Shown piece after piece: positions 6,136 to 10,687 of a stretch of DNA of 10,687 nucleotides. This DNA is from Chloroflexota bacterium (GTDB lineage Bacteria; Chloroflexota; UBA5177; JANWHV01): positions 1 to 10,687 of the forward strand of contig JANWHO010000171.1 in assembly GCA_025450375.1 (NCBI GenBank), written 5' to 3'. The notes beneath the pieces were generated by a model. It searched no databases, was not told the origin of the DNA, and saw nothing but the letters and a program-made list of their open reading frames with translations. The position numbers and the translations under genes are program-made. How positions within the stretch are numbered: position 1 is the stretch's first letter; each line of letters starts with the position of its first letter.

Positions 6136-6367
6136 AGCGCGGAGAGGATCAAACCAGGATCTCTTCTCCACGTCCGCCTGCTTGCCATCCTACTCGTCAG
6201 ATCGGCCCTGCACTATTCCCTATTCTGGTACCTACCCGCGTGAGGACTATTCGCGGAAGCATCAACAGGATAGTCACAATCAGGTGGCCGATGCAAGCTG
6301 GTTGGTGGAGAAACCGACCCGGCAGGGGACGATTGGGACCTCAACTCCCCGGCAGATAGTGATAACC

Positions 6368-6385
6368 CATTGACAACTATCAATG
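6368..6385. promoter_or_regulatory. 18-bp dyad, probable ArsR operator
   Basis: CATTGA (6368-6373) and TCAATG (6380-6385) form a perfect 6-N6-6 inverted repeat covering the -35 box and part of the spacer of the arsR promoter. AT-rich ATTGA/TCAAT-type dyads are typical of ArsR/SmtB repressor sites, and ArsR genes are usually autoregulated. Binding here would block RNA polymerase until As(III) releases the repressor. A wider GATAGT/ACTATC pair (6355-6360, 6376-6381) partly overlaps it. Confidence 0.65.
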
Positions 6386-6398
6386 AGTGGCCCATACT
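6370..6398 (+). promoter_or_regulatory. arsR promoter: Sigma-70-type promoter of the ars operon
   Basis: A perfect -35 TTGACA (6370-6375), an exact 17-base spacer, and -10 CATACT (6393-6398, four of six to consensus). The expected start, about seven bases past the -10, is at or next to 6405, the A of the arsR ATG. The transcript would thus be leaderless, in agreement with the lack of any purine-rich ribosome site before that ATG. Confidence 0.7.
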
Positions 6399-6404
6399 GC
6401 CTAC

Positions 6405-6764
6405 ATGGAAACCCAACTGGCGCCCCGACCGTTGCCGATCCGCCAACGCGGCGAGCCGTGTTGCGCGCCCCCCGGGGCGCCCAAACTGCCGGTTGCCCGC
6501 GCCGAGAGGTTGGCTGAGCACCTGAAGGCGCTGGCCGATCCTACCCGCCTGCGTATCCTCGATCTGCTGAGCCAGCAGGAGGAGCCGCTCTGCGTCTGCG
6601 ACATTACTCCCCGCTTCGCCCAGAACCAGCCCACGATCAGCCATCATCTCCGCCTGCTCCGTCAGGCTGGGCTGATCGCGTGCCATAAACAGGGGATCTG
6701 GGCCTTCTACCATGCGACCGCAAGCGGAAGGAGGAGCCTGGAGACCATTAACACTTTACCGTGA
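6405..6764 (+). CDS. arsR: ArsR/SmtB-family arsenic-responsive repressor
   Basis: 119 residues, the normal size. Winged-helix core: HLKALADPTRLRILDLLSQQ (39-58), then EPLCVCDI (60-67), the ELCVCDL-type motif of arsenical ArsR proteins, and the recognition segment QPTISHHLRLLRQAGL (75-90). An N-terminal Cys pair (C19, C20) accompanies C63/C65; N-terminal paired cysteines plus one more form the As(III) site in the Corynebacterium glutamicum type, so a similar site is plausible but needs alignment. The GTG at 6387 cannot be the start for the promoter seen, because it falls between -35 and -10; ATG 6405 sits at the predicted transcription start, hence a leaderless mRNA. It leads the operon arsR-arsM-arsN1 (49 bases to arsM) and probably represses it through the dyad at 6368-6385. 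Confidence 0.93.
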   Translation: METQLAPRPLPIRQRGEPCCAPPGAPKLPVARAERLAEHLKALADPTRLRILDLLSQQEEPLCVCDITPRFAQNQPTISHHLRLLRQAGLIACHKQGIWAFYHATASGRRSLETINTLP

Positions 6765-6813
6765 TCCCTTTTTTTGCCGCCACCAATCGATAAGCTTCGA
6801 TGAGGAGAAACCG

Positions 6814-7692
6814 ATGACCGTGAATGCCACCCCAACCGCCGAGACCATTACCGATCTGGTGCGCGAGCGTTATGCCGGCGCCGCCCTCAGCGTGCAATCC
6901 GGCGGCGGCTCTTGTGCCTCCGGCTGTTGCGACACGGTCAGCGGCGGCTTGTATGATGCCGCCGACACGGCCGGTCTCCCGGAGGATGCGGTGCTGGCCT
7001 CCCTGGGCTGCGGCAATCCCACCGCTCTGATCGATCTTCAGCCTGGGCAAACGGTGCTGGATCTCGGCTCGGGCGGCGGGATCGACGTGCTGCTCAGCGC
7101 CAGGCGGGTCGGTCCCGAGGGGTTCGCCTTCGGGCTGGACATGACCGATGAGATGCTGGCCCTGGCCCTGGCCAATCAGGCGGAAGCCGGCGCCCGCAAC
7201 GTGGCCTTCTTGAGAGGAAGGATCGAGGACATTCCCCTGCCCAACAACTCAGTGGACGTGGTGATCAGTAACTGCGTGATCAATCTGGCCGCCGATAAGG
7301 GACAGGTGCTCCGCGAGGCATTCCGGGTGCTACGGCCCGGCGGTCGTTTCGCGGTGTCCGACGTGGTGGCCGACGGGCCGATTCCGGAGGCCCTGCGCCT
7401 CAACATGGAGGCATGGGTGGGTTGCCTGGCCGGGGCGCTCCCCATAGAAACCTACACCGAGCTGCTGGTTCGCGCGGGCTTCACGGAGGTGGGCGTGGAG
7501 ATTACCCGCCGCTACACCGCTGCCGAGGCGGGGCTTGACACCGGCACCCTCCCCGCCGATTGGCAAGCGGGTGACGGCAAGCTGGCCAGCGCCTTCGTCC
7601 GGGCGGTCAAGCCACTCACTGCCGCCGCGCCTCTCCGTATGGTCTCGGCGGTAGACGCGAACGCCTGTTGTGGTGAAAGCTGCTGCGTATGA
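6814..7692 (+). CDS. arsM: Arsenite S-adenosylmethionine methyltransferase
   Basis: 292 residues. ArsM transfers methyl groups from SAM to As(III) in the cytoplasm, yielding methylated arsenicals. Seen: SAM motif [12 protein letters not shown] (81-91), and the conserved cysteines of ArsM in their contexts: GCGNP (C66), SNCVINL (C154) and GCLAGAL (C204), with C38/C39 where a fourth is expected. [15 protein letters not shown] (171-185) is the usual post-motif strand. The C-terminus ends CCGESCCV, a paired-cysteine tail known from some bacterial ArsM proteins and likely to bind As(III). ATG 6814 has GAGGAG six bases upstream; the frame is open to 6712 but that would overlap arsR. Its TGA overlaps the arsN1 ATG in ATGA, so the two are translationally coupled. 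Confidence 0.95.
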   Translation: MTVNATPTAETITDLVRERYAGAALSVQSGGGSCASGCCDTVSGGLYDAADTAGLPEDAVLASLGCGNPTALIDLQPGQTVLDLGSGGGIDVLLSARRVGPEGFAFGLDMTDEMLALALANQAEAGARNVAFLRGRIEDIPLPNNSVDVVISNCVINLAADKGQVLREAFRVLRPGGRFAVSDVVADGPIPEALRLNMEAWVGCLAGALPIETYTELLVRAGFTEVGVEITRRYTAAEAGLDTGTLPADWQAGDGKLASAFVRAVKPLTAAAPLRMVSAVDANACCGESCCV

Positions 7693-8195
7693 ATCTAACC
7701 ACCCGCCCCGCGCGCCCGGAGGACGCGCCCGCCATCGCCCGTATCTACAGCCAGGGCATCGCCGACCGAGTGGCCACCTTTGAGATGGAGCCGCGCGACG
7801 CAACCCACATCCTGGCCGCCCTGGCCGAACGGGGCGACCGGTATCCTACCAGGGTGGCGGAACGAGAAGGTCAGGTGATAGCGGCGGCCTGGGCCGGCCT
7901 CTACCGATCCCGTCCCTGTTATGCCGGGATCGCCGAGTTCTCGGTCTACGCCGAGCGGGCGGCGCGCGGCAGCGGGGCGGGCCGGGCAGTGATGGGGGCG
8001 CTCATCGCTGCCTGCGAGGAGCGCGGCTTCTGGAAGCTGGTCTCGCGTGTCTTCCCCGAGAATATCGCCAGTCGCGCCCTCTGCGCCCACTTGGGCTTCC
8101 GCGAGGTGGGCGTCTACCATCGCCACGCCCAACTGGACGGAATCTGGCGCGACGTGGTGATCGTGGAGCTTCTGATCGGGCCGGCACGGGAATGA
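7689..8195 (+). CDS. arsN1: GNAT N-acetyltransferase, ArsN1 (arsinothricin/phosphinothricin acetyltransferase) type
   Basis: 168 residues, matching the PAT/ArsN1 family. Seen: IARIYSQGIADRVATFE (16-32), the family N-terminus; YRSRPCYAGIAEFSVY (72-87) with the arginines and the glutamate of the PAT pocket; acetyl-CoA loop RGSGAG (93-98, RxxGxG); GFWKLVSRVFPENIASRALC (113-132); LGFREVGVYHRH and LDGIWRDVVIVE at the end. ArsN1 proteins acetylate the amino group of arsinothricin, the arsenical glutamate analogue, and often phosphinothricin too; the ars context favours this over generic methionine sulfoximine or sulfone acetylation. The ATG lies within the arsM stop (ATGA), so it belongs to the operon. 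Whether it is the a or b branch of ArsN1 is not decidable by eye. Confidence 0.88.
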   Translation: MNLTTRPARPEDAPAIARIYSQGIADRVATFEMEPRDATHILAALAERGDRYPTRVAEREGQVIAAAWAGLYRSRPCYAGIAEFSVYAERAARGSGAGRAVMGALIAACEERGFWKLVSRVFPENIASRALCAHLGFREVGVYHRHAQLDGIWRDVVIVELLIGPARE

Positions 8196-8199
8196 AAAG

Positions 8200-8257
8200 A
8201 ATGGTACTTACGTATCATTGGCCGCCTCCCAAGGGTACTTAAAGCCGCATAAGTATC
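8200..8257. repeat. Two related stem-loops after arsN1
   Basis: AATGGTAC (8200-8207) pairs with GTATCATT (8212-8219) around TTAC, and GGTACTTA (8234-8241) with TAAGTATC (8250-8257) around 8 bases; each stem has one G-U. Both share GGTACTTA and GTATCATT. They begin 5 bases after the arsN1 stop. With no U-tract they could end the ars transcript, protect its 3' end, or be a paired protein site. Confidence 0.4.
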
Positions 8258-8535
8258 ATTCGCTTGTAGTATAGAGCCCAACCCACGATTCGTCCGGGGC
8301 GTACCGAAGAATTGTGGCGGGCCGCCCCTTCCCAGGCGACCGTGATGGTGAGACAGTGTCGATCACAAAACGTCGGTGCGCCCATTGTTCCGGGCAGTGG
8401 CCATGGCGGCCCATGATTGTGCTACCCTGGTAGATGTAGGTTGAGTCACCCTGTGCTTGGTCGCTTGCCGCCGTGAGTGTATCCTGGCGCTGGCGCTCCA
8501 GCGGGTTCCGGCTGCTTGAGGGAGGCGGTGTGAGC
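8258..8535. other. Intergenic stretch before the DUF2334 gene
   Basis: Together with the stem-loops above this is a 340-base gap between arsN1 and the DUF2334 gene. It holds a short dyad CTACC-CT-GGTAG (8422-8433) and no promoter I would defend. A 52-codon minus-strand frame (8414 to 8256) exists but has no convincing ribosome site or recognisable motif. Confidence 0.4.
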
Positions 8536-9282
8536 ATGACCGATACGCGAAGGATCGTCATTGCCATTCACGATGTTACTCCCTCGCTGGCGGCCGATGT
8601 GCGCTATCTTCTGGATGCCTGCGATGCCATGGGGGCTCGACCGCTCACCCTCAAGGTGATCCCGAATGAGGACGGCCGGAACGACATCCGCGAGCATCCC
8701 GAGTTCGCTCGGATGCTCGCGCGCGAGTCGGCGGCCGGTTCGGAGATTGTGCTGCATGGCTACACCCATCGGGCAGCCCACCCGATCCGCGGCCTGGGGC
8801 CGCGGCAAGTACGGGGACGCCTTTTCGCGCGCACGGCGGCCGAGTTCCTGACTCTCGATTGCCGCCAAACGCGAGAGCGCTTGCTGGCCGGGCGCCGTAT
8901 CCTCCAGGACGCGGGCCTCGATCCGCGCGGCTTCTGTGCGCCAGGCTGGCTAGCCTCCCCACATCTTCAGCACCAACTGCGGGATTGTGGCTTCCAGTAT
9001 TATGTCTCCATGCTGGCCGTACATGACGTGATCGATGGGCGCCGGGTGTGGACCCCATGGATCGGCTATATGGGAGCGGGACCCGTGCAGGAGCGATTGG
9101 CGCGGCTGGGAGGAGATGTCTGGTCGACGAGGGGGCGACCGGCGCCGGTGCTCAAGGTATTCTTGCACCCGCAAGGGGCGCGGAAGTCCGTGGACTGTGC
9201 CCGTATCCTCCAGCGCATCCCCCGCTTGATCGCCACTCGACGAATCGTGAGTTACGGATCGCTCGTTGCCCGGCAATCCTGA
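8536..9282 (+). CDS. DUF2334 / polysaccharide deacetylase-like protein
   Basis: 248 residues. It begins RRIVIAIHDVTPSL, the family's opening strand with Asp13 in HDV; IVLHGYTHR follows with H74 and H78 (HGYxH), completing the D-H-H metal triad of NodB-fold deacetylases. RGFCAPGWLAS (131-141) and KVFLHPQG (207-214) match later barrel strands with P/W and His residues. DUF2334 proteins are taken as de-N-acetylases of envelope polysaccharide; the substrate is not known here. No signal peptide is seen, so action is cytoplasmic unless the start is wrong. ATG 8536 is ten bases after GGAGG; GTG 8530 is an alternative. The 3' end overlaps the glycosyltransferase gene by 17 bases, pointing to a two-gene unit. 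Confidence 0.87.
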   Translation: MTDTRRIVIAIHDVTPSLAADVRYLLDACDAMGARPLTLKVIPNEDGRNDIREHPEFARMLARESAAGSEIVLHGYTHRAAHPIRGLGPRQVRGRLFARTAAEFLTLDCRQTRERLLAGRRILQDAGLDPRGFCAPGWLASPHLQHQLRDCGFQYYVSMLAVHDVIDGRRVWTPWIGYMGAGPVQERLARLGGDVWSTRGRPAPVLKVFLHPQGARKSVDCARILQRIPRLIATRRIVSYGSLVARQS

Positions 9283-9970
9283 GATCTCGATTATCATTCC
9301 GGCTCGCGACGAGGAGCACTACGTGCGGCGCGCCCTGGCCTCGGTCGCGGCCCAAGCCTGGCCGCTGGACCAACTGGAAGTGCTGGTGGTGGACAACGGC
9401 TCGGTGGATGCCACGGCGGAGGTCGTGCGGTCGTACAGTGCCGCCCACCCCGCGCTTTCCATCCGTCTGTTGCACGAGCCGGTGATAGGGGTTGCCAGGA
9501 CCAAGAATCGCGGCGCCAGGGCGGCCCAGGGCCGTTGGCTGATCTTCCTCGACGCCGATTCACGCATGGCCCCAAACCTGGTGGAGAGTGTGGTGGGCTG
9601 GGGCCGGAGGGGCTACGAGGCGGGAAGCATTCCCGTACTCGCGGATTCCAGCGATCTTCTCGACCGAGGCTTTTTCGCTCTGCTGGAGTTTGGGAAGCGC
9701 CTCTTCAATATCCAGGCGCAGATGTTCTTCTGTTCCCGTCGGGTTTACATTCGGATCGGCGGCTTCGCCGAGGAGCTACGGCTGGCCGAGGACCGCGACT
9801 TTCTGGCGCGGGTACGGCGCGCCGGCCTGCCGATGTGCCGGATCAGGGCAAGCTGGATTGCCACGTCACCGCGTCGTTTGCACGAGCGTCCCTGGCGACT
9901 CAACATGTTCGCCATGTTGCTTCGCTGGACGCTCGCCAACTGGGGCATCGGGCGGCAGTGGCCATACTGA
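9266..9970 (+). CDS. Family 2 glycosyltransferase
   Basis: 234 residues with the GT-A signatures of GT2: EISIIIPARDEEHYVRRAL (6-24), LEVLVVDNGSVDAT (37-50), GVARTKNRGARAAQGRWLIF (75-94) leading to DAD (96-98), the metal-binding DxD, and LRLAEDRDFLARVRRAG (171-187), the ED region carrying the catalytic base. It transfers a sugar from a nucleotide donor, probably onto a lipid or glycan acceptor at the inner membrane face; no clear transmembrane helix is present. The only usable start is TTG 9266, since a stop (TGA 9248-9250) lies just upstream in frame, so it starts inside the DUF2334 gene and is probably translated by coupling. Role inferred with its neighbour: envelope glycan assembly or lipid glycosylation. 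Confidence 0.88.
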   Translation: MPGNPEISIIIPARDEEHYVRRALASVAAQAWPLDQLEVLVVDNGSVDATAEVVRSYSAAHPALSIRLLHEPVIGVARTKNRGARAAQGRWLIFLDADSRMAPNLVESVVGWGRRGYEAGSIPVLADSSDLLDRGFFALLEFGKRLFNIQAQMFFCSRRVYIRIGGFAEELRLAEDRDFLARVRRAGLPMCRIRASWIATSPRRLHERPWRLNMFAMLLRWTLANWGIGRQWPY

Positions 9971-9988
9971 AGGACACGGTAATGAACA

Positions 9989-10008
9989 CGGTGATGGCCC
10001 TCTCACCG
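9989..10008. terminator. Weak hairpin in the convergent gap
   Basis: CGGTGA (9989-9994) pairs with TCACCG (10003-10008) around 8 bases, in the 54-base gap between the glycosyltransferase stop and the convergent transferase stop. The location fits a bidirectional terminator but the stem is short and no U-tract follows. Confidence 0.2.
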
Positions 10009-10024
10009 ATCAGGATAGCATGGT

Positions 10025-10687
10025 TCACCGCTGCGCGGGCGGCGCGTGGCGGCGAAGGAACGGCTTGCCCGGCGTACGTTCGGTGACCCGGATCAGGAGC
10101 ATGACCGTGGCCACGGTGACCACCAGGAAGGCGATCAACTTGGAGGTGCGGGTGAGCACCAGATCAATCGCTCCCAGGGCGGCGCAGATGGCGTAGAACG
10201 ACAGCACGATCCGTCGCGTACTCATTCCACGGTCCAGGAGACGGTGGTGCAGATGCCCCCGGTCGGCGCTGGCGAAGCCGCGTCCCTTGGTGGGACGGCG
10301 CACGAAGACCCAGGCAATATCGAGGATGGGCACGGCCAGAATCAACAGGGCGGTGCCGATCTTCGCCGGTCCCAGAATGGCCAGGGCACCCAGAGTGAAA
10401 CCGGCGAACTGGGCCCCGCAATCGCCCATGAAAATACGCGCCGGGGCCCAGTTGAACACCAGGAAGCCGATCAGGGCGGCGGCCAGGATTAGGGGCGGCA
10501 GCACCAACACCTCGCTGCCGGTGAGGGTGGTGGCGCCCTGGCCATGGACCCGACCGCTCCAGATGGCCAGCAGGATGGCGGCGATGGTCACCACGCCGCC
10601 GGCCAAGCCATCCAGGCCGTCGAGGAAATTGACCGTGTTCATCATGGCCACGATCCAGAAGAGGGTGAAGGCGCCGGCCACCACCGG
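10025..10687 (-). CDS. Polyprenyl-phosphate sugar-1-phosphate transferase (MraY/WecA/TagO superfamily), C-terminal part
   Basis: 220 residues are visible and the frame stays open to the right edge (the codon at 10685-10687 is Pro), so the N-terminus, roughly 100-130 residues, is missing. Seen: NTVNFLDGLDGLAGG, the central motif with the catalytic aspartates; FNWAPARIFMGDCGAQFAGF, the FMGDxG motif with Ala at the usual Ser; RGHLHHRLLDRG, the cytoplasmic histidine motif (HxxH) of the WecA/TagO side of the family. Several hydrophobic segments (around GVVTIAAILLAIW, LPPLILAAALIGFLVF, IGTALLILAVPILDIAWVF, LIAFLVVTVATVMLLI) make it a polytopic membrane protein. It charges undecaprenyl-phosphate with a sugar-1-phosphate at the start of a surface polymer pathway. 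RGHLHHRLL favours WecA/TagO over MraY. It converges on the GT2 gene. Confidence 0.92.
   Translation of the reverse strand, partial: PVVAGAFTLFWIVAMMNTVNFLDGLDGLAGGVVTIAAILLAIWSGRVHGQGATTLTGSEVLVLPPLILAAALIGFLVFNWAPARIFMGDCGAQFAGFTLGALAILGPAKIGTALLILAVPILDIAWVFVRRPTKGRGFASADRGHLHHRLLDRGMSTRRIVLSFYAICAALGAIDLVLTRTSKLIAFLVVTVATVMLLIRVTERTPGKPFLRRHAPPAQR

Noticed and set aside
5563..6243. 226-codon plus-strand frame opposite the membrane HD-GYP gene
   Set aside because: Antisense to a canonical HD-GYP domain and without motifs of its own.
6115..6404. c-di-GMP riboswitch upstream of the HD-GYP gene
   Set aside because: Looked on both strands for GEMM-type conserved blocks and saw none; only the small hairpin at the start codon.
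6387..6404. GTG 6387 as the arsR start
   Set aside because: It falls in the spacer between -35 and -10, so it would not be in the mRNA from that promoter, and the added residues are not conserved in ArsR proteins.
6769..6775. Run of seven T between arsR and arsM as a terminator
   Set aside because: No stem of useful length precedes it, and arsM has its own strong ribosome site within the same short gap.
8256..8414. Small minus-strand frame of 52 codons (up to 103 from 8567) in the ars-DUF2334 gap
   Set aside because: No good ribosome site, no recognised motif, and third-position base use close to background. Kept only as a note.
1..10687. tRNA, rRNA, CRISPR array, insertion sequence ends
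   Set aside because: No cloverleaf, regularly spaced repeat, transposase motif or terminal repeat with target duplication was found by eye.

Overview
The window is a GC-rich bacterial chromosome segment with tightly packed genes, many GTG/TTG candidate starts and GC-rich hairpins without U-tracts between genes. No RNA gene, CRISPR array, transposase or replication origin is visible. The gene mix (stand-alone HD-GYP proteins, an arsM/arsN1 operon, one leaderless transcript, a DUF2334 deacetylase beside a GT2) would fit a Chloroflexota-like or other GC-rich environmental lineage, but the sequence alone does not fix the phylum.

Layout. (1) 1-1053 (+): C-terminal half of an ABC-F ATPase, cut by the left edge. 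(2) 1050-2129 (-): a Gfo/Idh/MocA oxidoreductase converging on it, with both stop codons inside one CTAG. (3) 2219-6114 (-): four same-strand genes of cyclic-di-GMP type: an SRPBCC-HD-GYP fusion, a pseudo-receiver with a degenerate GGDEF domain that keeps an RxxD I-site, a second pseudo-receiver with an unknown C-terminal tail, and a membrane-anchored canonical HD-GYP phosphodiesterase. They are separated by 89-253 bases rather than overlapping; the gaps hold strong hairpins, including a perfect 27-bp inverted repeat, and small repeats. (4) 6405-8195 (+): a compact arsenic operon, arsR-arsM-arsN1, divergent from the HD-GYP gene. Its promoter puts the predicted transcription start on the arsR ATG (leaderless), and an 18-bp dyad covers the -35 and spacer. 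(5) 8196-8535: intergenic, with two related stem-loops. (6) 8536-9970 (+): DUF2334 deacetylase-like protein and GT2 glycosyltransferase, overlapping. (7) 10025-10687 (-): C-terminal part of a polyprenyl-phosphate sugar-1-phosphate transferase (MraY/WecA/TagO superfamily), cut by the right edge.

How they work together. Block 3 reads as a local c-di-GMP module: two HD-GYP proteins (one probably active, one divergent and fused to a ligand-pocket fold), one probable c-di-GMP receptor (dead GGDEF, intact I-site) and two receivers without a phosphorylation pocket. Block 4 senses As(III), methylates it, and probably N-acetylates an amino-acid arsenical such as arsinothricin; no efflux pump or arsenate reductase is in view. 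Blocks 6-7 look like cell-envelope glycan functions. The best candidate for an undescribed arrangement is the c-di-GMP block; the cleanest regulatory signal is the arsR promoter/operator.
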